DNA of 64,000 nucleotides, taken from the NCBI RefSeq assembly GCF_051133435.1, contig NZ_JBPGNY010000001.1:372001-436000 (forward strand), in the 5' to 3' direction. This document shows, one piece after another, positions 41,031 through 49,419 of the stretch. The notes below the pieces were generated by a model. The model worked only from the letters and a program-made list of their open reading frames with translations. It had not been told where the DNA came from and did not search any database. Source of the stretch: JAAYAO01 sp051133435 (GTDB taxonomy: Bacteria; Actinomycetota; Actinomycetes; Propionibacteriales; Propionibacteriaceae). How positions within the stretch are numbered: position 1 is the stretch's first letter; each line of letters begins with the position of its first letter. The translations under genes and the position numbers were made by a program.

Positions 41031-42302
41031 GTGGTCACCAATTCGACATCGATCTTCATCTCCCGCATCCGTGGCATGCCGGTGGTTGATACCGCCGGCG
41101 ATCGGGTCGGCACGCTGCGCGATGTGGTGATCCAGGTGCGTTCGGCCGGCCGGGCCCCCCGTGCCAAGGGTTTGGTGGTTGAGTTGTTCGCCCGGCACCG
41201 GATCTTCGTGCCGATGGTGCGGGTCTACAGCGTGACCGCGATGCAGGTGGTGATCTCCGGGGTGGTGAACACCCGGCGCTTCGAACGTCGGGACGCCGAG
41301 AACCTGGTGATCGGTGACCTCTTCGATGCCAAGGTGACCCGGGCCGGGCATCAGGGCAATGCCTATGTCTTCGATATCGCGATGCGTCAGGTGCGCTCCC
41401 ACGACTGGGAGATCAGCGAGGTGGCACTGCGCGACACCTCCCGTTCGAGGTTCGGTCGCCGCGGCCACGATGTGGTGGTCGACTGGTCGGAGGTGTCGGC
41501 CCTGAGCATGGGCTCGGGCCGCAGCACCAGCGAGTTGCTCGCCCAGATGGAGGACATGAAACCGGCCGACATCGCCCGCGAGCTGCACGATCTGACGCCG
41601 CAGCGACGCGCCGAGGTGGTCGCGGCCCTGGACGACGAAACCCTGGCCGACGCGGTCGAGGAGTTGCCCGAGGACGAGCAGATCCAGTTGATCTCGGCGT
41701 TGGGTACCGAGCGGGCCGCCGATGTGCTGGGTGAGATGGACCCGGACGATGCCGCCGACCTGGTGGCCGAGCTGTCCCCCGATGTGGCCGAAACCCTGCT
41801 GCGCGAGATGGAGCCGGAAGAGGCCGACGATGTGCGCCGATTGCTGCTGTACGAGGAGTTCACCGCCGGTGGTCTGATGACCCCCGAACCGGTGGTGGTC
41901 TCCCCCGATGACACGATCGCCACGGCCCTGGCCAAGGCCCGTAATCCCGATGTCACCCCCGCCCTGGCGTCCCAGGTGTATGTCACCCGGGCCCCGCTGG
42001 AAACCCCCACCGGTAGGTATCTGGGCACGGTGCACATTCAGCGGTTGCTGCGCGAACCGCCGTCGCTGATGGTGTCGGCGATGATCGACGGTGAACTGCA
42101 GCCCCTGCACCCGCACATGAGCCTGGCCGCGGTGTCGCGCTATTTCGCCACCTACAACCTGGTTTGTGCCCCGGTGGTCGACGACGACCGGCTGCTCGGG
42201 GCGGTGACGGTCGACGATGTGATCGACCACATGTTGCCGGACGACTGGCGCGGTGACCAGATGGACGGCATGGAACCCGAGGAGGTCGACGATGGCCGCT
42301 GA
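41031..42302 (+). CDS. PRC-barrel, MgtE N-domain and CBS protein without membrane channel
   Basis: 423 residues from the GTG at 41031, 6 nt after TACCGT. Residues ~1-150 resemble a pair of PRC-barrel-like domains (MPVVDTAGDRVGTLRDVVIQ); ~165-280 form an MgtE N-domain (SELLAQMEDMKPADIARELH, LISALGTERAADVLGEM repeats); ~280-415 hold two CBS domains (LMTPEPVVVSPDDTIATAL and PVVDDDRLLGAVTVDDVIDH). The transmembrane Mg2+ channel of MgtE is absent, so it is a soluble Mg2+ or nucleotide sensor, perhaps acting on the DUF1003 protein downstream (11-nt overlap). M. tuberculosis Rv1232c has the same form. Confidence 0.85.
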   Translation: MVTNSTSIFISRIRGMPVVDTAGDRVGTLRDVVIQVRSAGRAPRAKGLVVELFARHRIFVPMVRVYSVTAMQVVISGVVNTRRFERRDAENLVIGDLFDAKVTRAGHQGNAYVFDIAMRQVRSHDWEISEVALRDTSRSRFGRRGHDVVVDWSEVSALSMGSGRSTSELLAQMEDMKPADIARELHDLTPQRRAEVVAALDDETLADAVEELPEDEQIQLISALGTERAADVLGEMDPDDAADLVAELSPDVAETLLREMEPEEADDVRRLLLYEEFTAGGLMTPEPVVVSPDDTIATALAKARNPDVTPALASQVYVTRAPLETPTGRYLGTVHIQRLLREPPSLMVSAMIDGELQPLHPHMSLAAVSRYFATYNLVCAPVVDDDRLLGAVTVDDVIDHMLPDDWRGDQMDGMEPEEVDDGR

Positions 42303-42798
42303 GGACGCGAACCGGCTCAACGTTCCCGGTCGCAGACGGCGCAGTCTGCTGCCCCGGGTACGCCTGGACGGGGACGCCTTCGGCGCCTTCGCCGAGGCCT
42401 TCGCCCGGTTCATGGGCACCGCCCAGTTCCTGGTCTGGATGACCGTCTTCGTCGCCGCCTGGGTGACGATCAACATGATCGGGCTGTTCGGTCTGAAGTG
42501 GGACCCGTATCCGTTCATCCTGCTGAACCTGTTCTTCTCCACCCAGGCCTCCTATGCCGCACCGCTGATTCTGCTGGCCCAGAACCGCCAGGAGGCCCGC
42601 GACCGGATCACCCTGGACCGTGACCGTGCCCAGGCCGCCCAGAGCCGCGCCGACATGGACTTCCTGGCCCGCGAAATCGCCGCCCTGCGGATGTCGGTCG
42701 GCGAGGTGGCAACCCGCGATTACATCCGCAACGAGCTGCGCGAGGAGGTTCGTGACGAACTACGGCGATGGCTCAATGACACAGACAAGGACGGTTAA
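42292..42798 (+). CDS. DUF1003 membrane protein
   Basis: 168 residues from the ATG at 42292, which overlaps the CBS gene by 11 nt and has GAGGAGG upstream. Two transmembrane helices (about residues 48-70 and 80-100) with the DUF1003 motifs FMGTAQFLVWMTVFVAAW and YPFILLNLFFSTQASYAAP are followed by a charged coiled-coil tail. Function unknown; coupling with an Mg2+-sensing-type protein suggests ion-linked regulation. Confidence 0.9.
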   Translation: MAAEDANRLNVPGRRRRSLLPRVRLDGDAFGAFAEAFARFMGTAQFLVWMTVFVAAWVTINMIGLFGLKWDPYPFILLNLFFSTQASYAAPLILLAQNRQEARDRITLDRDRAQAAQSRADMDFLAREIAALRMSVGEVATRDYIRNELREEVRDELRRWLNDTDKDG

Positions 42799-42808
42799 GG
42801 TGGACCGC

Positions 42809-43981
42809 ATGCCTGAAGTCGACACCGCGACCCCCGACCACCCGCTCCTGCCGGCGGTCACCGAAGCCCTCTCCCACGTCCAGGACCCGGAGATCAAGCA
42901 GCCGCTGCTGGATCTGGGGATGGTCGAATCTCTGAACATCAGCGATGACGGGGTGGTCGACATCAAGATCCTGCTGACCGTCTCGGGTTGCCCGATGAAG
43001 GACACCCTGCGCACCGACACCACCAAGGCGCTGAACGGAGTGACCGGGGTGACCGCGGTGAACGTCGAGCTCGGGGTGATGAGCGACGAGCAGCGCACCG
43101 CCCTGCGCACCCAGTTGCGCGGCGGGATCGCCGAGCGGGAGATTCCCTTCGCCAAGCCCGGTTCGTTGACCAAGATCATCGCCATCTCGTCCGGTAAGGG
43201 TGGGGTCGGCAAGTCTTCGGTGACGGTGAACCTGGCCCGCTCCCTGGCCAGGGCCGGGCATTCGGTGGGCATTCTGGACGCCGATATCTACGGGCATTCG
43301 ATTCCGCCGATGTTGGGCATCGCCGATGAGCGGCCCACGATGGTCGAAGACCTGATCATGCCGGTGCCGGCCCACGACATGAAGGTGATGTCGATCGGCA
43401 TGCTCAAGGCCAGCCGCGATCAGGTGGTTGCCTGGCGCGGCCCGATCCTGGACCGGGCGCTGACCCAGATGCTCGCCGATGTGCACTGGGGTGACCTCGA
43501 CTACCTGGTGATCGACCTGCCCCCGGGTACCGGTGATGTGGCGATCTCGCTGGGCCAGAAACTGCCCGGTGCCGAGGTGATCGTGGTGACCACCCCGCAG
43601 CAGGCGGCCGCCGAAGTGGCGCAGCGGGCCGGCACGATGGCCTCGATGATGCACCAGCGGGTGCTCGGTGTGGTTGAGAACATGTCCTACTTGGAGTCGG
43701 GCTGCCCCCATTGTGGGGAGAAGAGCCGGATCGACCTGTTCGGTACCGGTGGCGGTGCCGAGACCGCCGCGAACCTGACCAAGGCACTCGGCTACGAGGT
43801 GCCGTTGCTGGCCGAGGTGCCGCTCGACCCGCGGGTGCGGGCCGGCGCCGATGTGGGCGACCCGGTCGTTGACGCCGCCCCCGAATCGGCGGCCGCGCAG
43901 GCCCTGTCGTCGGTGGCCGAGACCCTGGCCAGCAAGGGTCGTGGGTTGGCCGGCATGCAGTTGGGCCTCTCGCCGATGTGA
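42809..43981 (+). CDS. mrp: Mrp/NBP35-family iron-sulfur cluster carrier ATPase
   Basis: 390 residues from the ATG at 42809; a GTG three codons earlier is possible. N-terminal MIP18/DUF59 domain (DPEIKQPLLDLGMVESL, VSGCPMKD) and C-terminal deviant-Walker ParA-type ATPase with SSGKGGVGKS (about residue 130). CPHCGE near residue 302 provides the two cluster-bridging cysteines of Mrp dimers. Likely moves Fe-S clusters to apoproteins. Order CBS protein, DUF1003, mrp is conserved in actinobacteria. Confidence 0.93.
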   Translation: MPEVDTATPDHPLLPAVTEALSHVQDPEIKQPLLDLGMVESLNISDDGVVDIKILLTVSGCPMKDTLRTDTTKALNGVTGVTAVNVELGVMSDEQRTALRTQLRGGIAEREIPFAKPGSLTKIIAISSGKGGVGKSSVTVNLARSLARAGHSVGILDADIYGHSIPPMLGIADERPTMVEDLIMPVPAHDMKVMSIGMLKASRDQVVAWRGPILDRALTQMLADVHWGDLDYLVIDLPPGTGDVAISLGQKLPGAEVIVVTTPQQAAAEVAQRAGTMASMMHQRVLGVVENMSYLESGCPHCGEKSRIDLFGTGGGAETAANLTKALGYEVPLLAEVPLDPRVRAGADVGDPVVDAAPESAAAQALSSVAETLASKGRGLAGMQLGLSPM

Positions 43982-43988
43982 CCCGGAC

Positions 43989-44007
43989 GGCCACCGTTCA
44001 GGTGGCC
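43989..44007. terminator. Short hairpin between convergent mrp and tatB
   Basis: GGCCACC-GTTCA-GGTGGCC is a perfect 7-bp stem with a 5-nt loop, 8 nt after the mrp stop. There is no T-tract. An 18-nt direct repeat (GTTCAGGTGGC at 43996 and 44014) starts in it, and the second copy contains the tatB stop. Could act as a weak bidirectional terminator. Confidence 0.4.
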
Positions 44008-44015
44008 CGCGTCGT

Positions 44016-44417
44016 TCAGGTGGCTTCCGCGTCGTAGGGCGCCGGGCCGCCCACCTCACCAGTTGGGGCCGGCGCCGGTGGTGAACCGTGCCGGGCACTC
44101 TCCCAGCGCAGTTGGTCGGTGGCCTCGCGCATCGCGACGGTCGACTCGTCCAGTTCGCGTTTCACATCGGCGACCAGCGGGTCCATCTCGTCCAACAGGT
44201 GTTTGCGGATGAAGGCCTTGGGGTCGCGGATATCGAAGTCCTCGTAGCCGGGGCCGAGTTCACTGCGGATCGTGGTTTGGGCGTTGTTGGCCACGTTGCG
44301 CAGGTAGGCGATGATCCGGGCGAGCTTGCGGGCCAGGTCGGGCAACTTGTCGGGGCCGAAGAGCAGAATGCCGATGATGATGAGGGCGAGGATCTCGCCG
44401 GCACCGACACCGAACAT
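44016..44417 (-). CDS. tatB: Twin-arginine translocase subunit TatB
   Basis: 133 residues. One N-terminal transmembrane helix followed by an amphipathic helix (GEILALIIIGILLFGPDKLP, then DLARKL) is the TatA/B signature; the length and long charged tail fit TatB. It helps recognise folded proteins with Tat signals at the plasma membrane. TACCCT lies 7 nt before its ATG (own leaderless promoter). It follows htrA by 19 nt, the arrangement sigE-rseA-htrA-tatB known in mycobacteria. Confidence 0.9.
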   Translation of the reverse strand: MFGVGAGEILALIIIGILLFGPDKLPDLARKLARIIAYLRNVANNAQTTIRSELGPGYEDFDIRDPKAFIRKHLLDEMDPLVADVKRELDESTVAMREATDQLRWESARHGSPPAPAPTGEVGGPAPYDAEAT

Positions 44418-44436
44418 GCTGCACAGGGTAGCCCAG

Positions 44437-45942
44437 TCAGCCGACCCGGCCCTCCAGCGTGACGTCCACGCTCGCTTCCTTGCCGCCCCGGATGTAGTCG
44501 ATCGAAATCTTCTCGCCCGGACGGTGGGTGCGGATCTGCACGATCAACTCGGTGCTGTCGTACACCGCCCGGCCGGCGACCGCGACCACCTTGTCACCGG
44601 CTCGCAGTCCGGCCGCAGCGGCCGGGCCCCCGCCGGTGATCTCGATCAGTTCGGCACCCGACTCGTCGGGGGTGTCGCGCACCTGGGCGCCGATCACCGG
44701 GTACTGGGCCTTGCCGTTGGCCTTGAGTTCGTTGGCGATCGTGATGGCCTGGTTGATCGGGATCGCGAAGCCCACCCCGATGCTGCCGGACTGCTGCTGT
44801 TGGTCTCCGAGGGTGAGGATCGCGGAGTTGATGCCGATCACCTTGCCCTCGGCATCGACCAGGGGGCCGCCGGAGTTGCCGGGGTTTATCGCCGCATCGG
44901 TCTGGATGCCGTTGATATAGGCCACTGCGGCCTCGGCATTGTTGTCGTCGCCGACCCGCACCGGCCGATCGAGCGAGGACACGATTCCCGAGGTCACCGA
45001 ACCGCCCAGTCCGAGCGGGGAGCCGACCGCGATCGCGGGTTGCCCGGTGCGCACCTGGGAGGAATCACCGATCACCGCCGGGGTGAGATGTTCCCCGGCC
45101 GGGATCTTGATCACCGCCAGGTCGTAGCCGGGACTGCGGCCGACGATCTGGGCTCGCACCCGTGCCCCACCGGCGAGGATGACCTCGACCTGCGCACCGG
45201 AGGCACCGGCCTCAACCACGTGGTTGTTGGTCAGGATGTGCCCGTCCTTGCTGAGGATCACCCCGGAGCCGGCCGACCTGTTGGTGCCCGACCGGACGTG
45301 GATGGTGACCGTGCTGGGCAGCACCGCCGAGGCCACCGCCGACACATCTCCGGGCTTGTCGCTAGTGGCCGGTGAGGGCTCGGCGGACTTGCGACCGGCC
45401 GGTTCGGCCGTCGGCTCGGCGTCGCCGGTGGGGTCCTCGCTGCCGACGGTGGGTGAGGCGTTGGGCTCGGCACGGCCGGTGAGCAACAGCGCCGAACCGG
45501 CACCGGCCGCCCCACCGAACAACAGCGAGACCGCGGCGGTGAGCGCCACGAGGCGGCCCCAGCGCGGCCGACCGTTGCTCGGCGGGGCCGGACGCGGCGC
45601 GGGGGCCGTTGCTGCCGGCGCGGCGGTTGGCGGGGCACCCGTTACCGGGATGTTGGTTGTCGGGACGCCGGATGCCGGCGAGGCCGTCGTCGGAATGCTC
45701 GTGGTCGGACTGCTCGTTGGCGGATGACCCACCGGGGAGGAACCCGTCGGGCCGGCCGGAATTGCCGGTACCGGTTCGGTGGGCGGTGATGCCTGGTACG
45801 GCGCTCGGTAGTCGGGCATCGCCGCATACCGGGGAGCATCGGCCTCCCCGCCCGGGCCGACCGGATCACCGGGCTCTACCGGTTGTCCGCCGTGCGGTTC
45901 CGGTGGTGGGGCCCAGGGGTTCGGTGGCCCGTACATACTCAT
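44437..45942 (-). CDS. htrA: HtrA/DegP-like membrane serine protease with PDZ domain
   Basis: 501 residues from the ATG at 45942, overlapping the anti-sigma stop (ATGA). A Pro/Thr-rich cytoplasmic N-terminus (1-125) precedes one transmembrane helix (~130-155), then an extracytoplasmic trypsin-like domain with catalytic His241 (LTNNHVVE), Asp274 (YDLAVIKI) and Ser357 (NPGNSGGP), and a C-terminal PDZ domain (~415-500). It degrades or refolds damaged envelope proteins. Position directly after sigE and rseA matches the mycobacterial envelope-stress operon; it may also cleave the anti-sigma factor. Confidence 0.94.
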   Translation of the reverse strand: MSMYGPPNPWAPPPEPHGGQPVEPGDPVGPGGEADAPRYAAMPDYRAPYQASPPTEPVPAIPAGPTGSSPVGHPPTSSPTTSIPTTASPASGVPTTNIPVTGAPPTAAPAATAPAPRPAPPSNGRPRWGRLVALTAAVSLLFGGAAGAGSALLLTGRAEPNASPTVGSEDPTGDAEPTAEPAGRKSAEPSPATSDKPGDVSAVASAVLPSTVTIHVRSGTNRSAGSGVILSKDGHILTNNHVVEAGASGAQVEVILAGGARVRAQIVGRSPGYDLAVIKIPAGEHLTPAVIGDSSQVRTGQPAIAVGSPLGLGGSVTSGIVSSLDRPVRVGDDNNAEAAVAYINGIQTDAAINPGNSGGPLVDAEGKVIGINSAILTLGDQQQQSGSIGVGFAIPINQAITIANELKANGKAQYPVIGAQVRDTPDESGAELIEITGGGPAAAAGLRAGDKVVAVAGRAVYDSTELIVQIRTHRPGEKISIDYIRGGKEASVDVTLEGRVG

Positions 45943-47414
45943 CGTCCTGCCACCATTTCGCTCAGGTGCCGCCATCCGGCCTGCACTCGTCCCCACCGGG
46001 TGCGCAGCACCGGTGCATCGTGCGGTAGTTCGGCAACCGCCTTGGTCGCCACCTCCGAGGGGCCGTCGGTGACCACGGTGAAGACCGAGTCCTGCGACTG
46101 CCAGATGAAGATCGTGGGTGACCCGTCGCGCCGGTAGGCGCCCACCGAATCGTCCCAGGCGAAGCCCTCGGGAGCCTCCAGAATCGTGCCGCGTTCCTGG
46201 CGCACGGTGATCGCCGAGGCCCCATCGCTGTAGGTGGTGTGCACCGCGGTGCCCGGGTCATTGCCCAATCGGGCCAACGGCAGGCCGGCCAACTGCTGGT
46301 GGCACGACCAGCCGCGGTCGCGCACCTCGCCGACCTGGCTGAGGTTCAGGTAGGCCGCCGCACTCGGCCGCACCAATCGGGGCGGCGGGTGGGCCACGAA
46401 CTGCTGCCGGTCGATGCTCAGCCCGGTGGTCACCGCCTGCACCCGCAGCGAACCGTCCGTGTCGTAGCTCTCCTGAGCAAGCTGCACCGCGGTCTTCTGA
46501 TCGAACCACCAGCGGGCCACCAACAACCCGTCCCGGCGCGCCTCGATCAGCACCGCAGGACGCCCCAACACGTGCTGGCCGAGTTTGCCCGACAGCTCGT
46601 CGGGCCAGGCCTGCCGGCCGCTCTCCCGCACCTGCAGGAAGGCGCTGCGCTCGGGTTTACCACCCTCGTCCAGGACCTCCACCTGGGTGCCCTGGGTCGA
46701 GCGGTGCCGCACCGCGACGTTCACCGCCACGACCCGGTGTTCACCGGCGGTCATCCGCACCCGCTGGGTACCACTGTGGTCAACCACCCGGGTGGACTGT
46801 TCGGCCGCACTGAGCACGGTGCGCGACTCCTCACCCGACAACCGGCGCCCCGGACGCACCGGCAGCGGGGTCAACTTCGCGGCATTGCTGATCGACAGGC
46901 GCTCGTGGGCGGGGATCGCCCACGCGGCGACGGTGGAGTCCATCACGAAGGATCGTTGGGCGGCGACGTGGGCGAACTCGGCCCGGGCCTTGGCCGCCGG
47001 ATTGACGATCTCGATGTCGGGGGCGGGGGCGGCCGCCCAACCGATCCCGACCAGCCCGACCATCACCCCGGTCAGCAGGGCGATCGCGCCGGTCAGGTTG
47101 CGGCGGCGGGCCCGGCGACGGCTCGGCAGGGGTGCCCGGTCGTCCAGGGGCCGGTCGAAGGGCTGGGTCCACAGAGGTTGGTCGGCCCGGGCGCCGGCGA
47201 TCGACACCAGCCGCTCGGCCAGGGGTGCGGGGTGGCCCCCGGCCGGGTCACGGGTGGCACCCAACAGGTGCTGCACCCGCCGCAGAGCCGCGACCTCGGC
47301 ACGGCAATCGGGGCATTCGGCCAGATGGGCCGCCACCCGGTCCCGTTCGGCTCCCGACAGCGCGTCATCGACGAAGGCCGACAAGGTCGCTTCGGGTTCG
47401 CAGTGACGGCTCAC
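45939..47414 (-). CDS. rseA: Zinc-finger anti-sigma factor with large extracytoplasmic domain
   Basis: 491 residues from the GTG at 47414, overlapping the sigma gene by 4 nt (GTGA). The N-terminal zinc anti-sigma domain carries H30-x3-C34-x2-C37 (AAHLAECPDC), with Cys5 nearby. A transmembrane helix spans about residues 107-130. The ~360-residue outer domain, unrecognised by me, has a MucB/RseB-like feel (SFVMDSTVAAWA, RRDGLLVARWWFD). M. tuberculosis RseA is much shorter (about 150 residues), so this is a composite sensor, perhaps merging the RseA and RseB roles. Confidence 0.82.
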   Translation of the reverse strand: MSRHCEPEATLSAFVDDALSGAERDRVAAHLAECPDCRAEVAALRRVQHLLGATRDPAGGHPAPLAERLVSIAGARADQPLWTQPFDRPLDDRAPLPSRRRARRRNLTGAIALLTGVMVGLVGIGWAAAPAPDIEIVNPAAKARAEFAHVAAQRSFVMDSTVAAWAIPAHERLSISNAAKLTPLPVRPGRRLSGEESRTVLSAAEQSTRVVDHSGTQRVRMTAGEHRVVAVNVAVRHRSTQGTQVEVLDEGGKPERSAFLQVRESGRQAWPDELSGKLGQHVLGRPAVLIEARRDGLLVARWWFDQKTAVQLAQESYDTDGSLRVQAVTTGLSIDRQQFVAHPPPRLVRPSAAAYLNLSQVGEVRDRGWSCHQQLAGLPLARLGNDPGTAVHTTYSDGASAITVRQERGTILEAPEGFAWDDSVGAYRRDGSPTIFIWQSQDSVFTVVTDGPSEVATKAVAELPHDAPVLRTRWGRVQAGWRHLSEMVAGR

Positions 47415-48043
47415 CGCGCAGGACCCGTTTCCACATTCACCCCGCCGTACCGCTGCCGTCCTTCCGAGGGGCTGCGGTGGGCCAACTCGGCACGCAATTG
47501 GGCGCGGCCACGGTGAATCCGGCTGCGGACGGTGCCGATCTTCACGTCCAGCACGTTGGCGACTTCTTCGTAACTCAGGCCCTCGATATCGCACAGCACC
47601 ACCGCGGCCCGGAACTCCGGGGCCAGGTTCGCCAGTGCGGCCGCCACATCGTGGTCGAGGTCGGCATCGTTGAGAACTTCGTCGGGTGAGGGGTCCCGGC
47701 TGGCGATGCGTTCGGCCTGGTTGTCGACCAGTCCGTCGAAGCGGATCCGCTTCTTGCGCCGGGCGGTGTCGAGGAAAAGGTTCGTGGTGATCCGGTGCAG
47801 CCAGCCCTCGAAGGTGCCCGGCTTGAACCGGTGCAGGGACTTGAACACCCGGATGAAGGTTTCGTGGGTGAGGTCCTCGGCGTCGAACTGGTTACCGGTC
47901 AACCGATAGGCCAGTCGGTACACCTGTCCGCTGTACCGGGTGACCACTTCTTCCCAGGACGGTGGCACCCATTCTTCGGCCGAAGCTGCCGAACCGGCCA
48001 CCTGGGGGGAATTGGCAGTCGGGGGCAGTGTTCGCTGACGCAT
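47411..48043 (-). CDS. sigE: ECF sigma factor (SigE-like)
   Basis: 210 residues from the ATG at 48043, chosen for GAGGAGG 6 nt upstream. Region 2 (DAEDLTHETFIRVFKSLHRF) and region 4 (GLSYEEVANVLDVKIGTVRS) mark an ECF sigma-70. Directs RNA polymerase to envelope-stress promoters; held by the co-translated zinc-finger anti-sigma. A matching ECF promoter, GGAACC-N16-CGTT, precedes it, implying autoregulation. Belongs to the ECF group of mycobacterial SigE by gene order. Confidence 0.93.
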   Translation of the reverse strand: MRQRTLPPTANSPQVAGSAASAEEWVPPSWEEVVTRYSGQVYRLAYRLTGNQFDAEDLTHETFIRVFKSLHRFKPGTFEGWLHRITTNLFLDTARRKKRIRFDGLVDNQAERIASRDPSPDEVLNDADLDHDVAAALANLAPEFRAAVVLCDIEGLSYEEVANVLDVKIGTVRSRIHRGRAQLRAELAHRSPSEGRQRYGGVNVETGPAR

Positions 48044-48067
48044 CCGAGCCCTCCTCACTCCCGGTGA

Positions 48068-48093
48068 AACGCCCGGCGGCCGGGCAAGGTTCC
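48068..48093 (-). promoter_or_regulatory. ECF-type autoregulatory promoter of sigE
   Basis: On the minus strand GGAACC (48093-48088) and CGTT (48071-48068) are 16 nt apart, the SigE/SigH-like -35/-10 pattern of actinobacteria. Transcription should start near 48060, leaving a ~17-nt leader with the GAGGAGG site. The upstream stretch to 48228 (185-nt gap in all) holds short palindromes such as CCCCGATCTCGGGG and the tandem CTGGGGTTTTCC motif, but no gene that I can support. Confidence 0.6.
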
Positions 48094-48228
48094 CCACCTG
48101 AGGACTCCATTGTGCCGCGTCGGTGGGTTTTTGGCCCCCTCCGAAGGGAGGTCCGGCCCCGATCTCGGGGTCGAATCAGGGGGAAACCCCAGCGGAAAAC
48201 CCCAGCAGTGATGCCTCCGCGGTCGACG

Positions 48229-49125
48229 TCAGCGCAGCCCGGCCGCAGCCAACTGTTCCCCGAAAACCGCCACCAGGTCGGGGGCGGCCGAAACCATCGG
48301 CGGACGCAAGGGGCCACCCGGTAGGCCGAGCAGATCCAGGCCGGCCTTCACCATCGAGCAGCCCTGGGTGGCGAACACCCCGGTCAGCACCGGCAGCACC
48401 CGCCGGTACTCGGTCAGGGCTTCGTCGATCCGGCCGGCGGCGTAGTCGGCGATCACCCGGGCCATCACCGCACCGCTGAAGTGGGTCGAGGTACCGACCA
48501 GGCCCACCCCACCAACGGCCATCAGCGACGGGGTGATCGCGTCGTCACCGGCGTAGTAGGCCAGATCGGTCGCCGCCATCACCGTGGCCGAGGCCACCGG
48601 GTTGCCCTTGGCGTCCTTGACCGCGACGATCTGCGGATGCTCCGCCAGGGCGATCAGCGTGTCGGTGCTCACCTCGGTGCCGGTGCGTCCGGGAATGTCG
48701 TAGATCATCACCGGCAACTCACCGGCCGAGGCGACGGTTTCGAAGTACTCGCGCAGCCCCTCCTGGGGTGGCTTGGAGTAATAGGGGGTGACCACCAGCA
48801 GGCCGTTCGCCCCGGCCTCGGCCGCCTCCCGCGCCAGGTGCACCGAATGGTCGGTGTTGAAGGTACCGACACCGGCCACCACCTGCGCCCGGTCACCGAT
48901 CTCGTCGACCACCGCGGCGATCAGCTCACGCTTCTCGGCATCGGTGGTGGTCGGCGCCTCACCGGTGGTGCCGTTGATCACCAGCGCGTCGTTGTGCTGT
49001 TGATCAACCAGATGGGCCGCCAGCCGGCGGGCCGCGGACAGGTCCACCGAACCGTCGGCGGCGAACGGGGTCACCATGGCGGTGAGCAGACGCCCGAAGG
49101 GCAGGGCGGGATCGGGTTCACGCAT
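48229..49125 (-). CDS. dapA: 4-hydroxy-tetrahydrodipicolinate synthase
   Basis: 298 residues; TAGACT lies 7 nt before the ATG. DapA condenses pyruvate with aspartate semialdehyde, the first committed step to diaminopimelate and lysine. Readable residues: INGTTGEAPTT (carboxylate loop), the active Tyr in VTPYYSKPP and the Schiff-base Lys in IVAVKDAKGN. Length is standard. dapD, dapE and dapC lie within the next 8 kb. Confidence 0.93.
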   Translation of the reverse strand: MREPDPALPFGRLLTAMVTPFAADGSVDLSAARRLAAHLVDQQHNDALVINGTTGEAPTTTDAEKRELIAAVVDEIGDRAQVVAGVGTFNTDHSVHLAREAAEAGANGLLVVTPYYSKPPQEGLREYFETVASAGELPVMIYDIPGRTGTEVSTDTLIALAEHPQIVAVKDAKGNPVASATVMAATDLAYYAGDDAITPSLMAVGGVGLVGTSTHFSGAVMARVIADYAAGRIDEALTEYRRVLPVLTGVFATQGCSMVKAGLDLLGLPGGPLRPPMVSAAPDLVAVFGEQLAAAGLR

Positions 49126-49149
49126 GGTCGGCAGTCTAGTGCGGTTGGC

Positions 49150-49371
49150 TCAGTCGACGCTGACGATGACCATCGGGTCGCCGTCATGGACGACATCACC
49201 CACGCCCACCACCACTTCGGTGACGGTGCCCTCGACACCGGCCAACACCGGGATCTCCATCTTCATCGACTCCAGCAACACCACCTCGTCGGTGGGTTCG
49301 ACCCGATCACCGACGGCCACCTCCACGGACAGCACGGAGGCAACAATTTCGGCGACGACTGCATGATTCAT
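49150..49371 (-). CDS. Single-domain biotin/lipoyl carrier protein
   Basis: 73 residues from the ATG at 49371; TACGAT ends 7 nt upstream. The whole protein is one biotinyl domain with the biotin-accepting Lys37 in ESMKME, typical of stand-alone actinobacterial carrier proteins of acyl-CoA carboxylases (10-kDa class). No carboxylase subunit is nearby, so its partner must be elsewhere. Confidence 0.88.
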   Translation of the reverse strand: MNHAVVAEIVASVLSVEVAVGDRVEPTDEVVLLESMKMEIPVLAGVEGTVTEVVVGVGDVVHDGDPMVIVSVD

Positions 49372-49378
49372 GCCCGTC

Positions 49379-49412
49379 ATCGTACGACCTGCGGGACGAA
49401 GAACTGTAGAGT
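49379..49412. promoter_or_regulatory. Divergent leaderless promoters (biotin carrier / O-methyltransferase)
   Basis: TACGAT on the minus strand (49384-49379) lies 7 nt before the carrier ATG; TAGAGT on the plus strand (49407-49412) lies 7 nt before the methyltransferase ATG at 49420. Only 48 nt separate the two starts, so polymerases cannot occupy both at once. Confidence 0.5.
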
Positions 49413-49419
49413 CCCGTGC

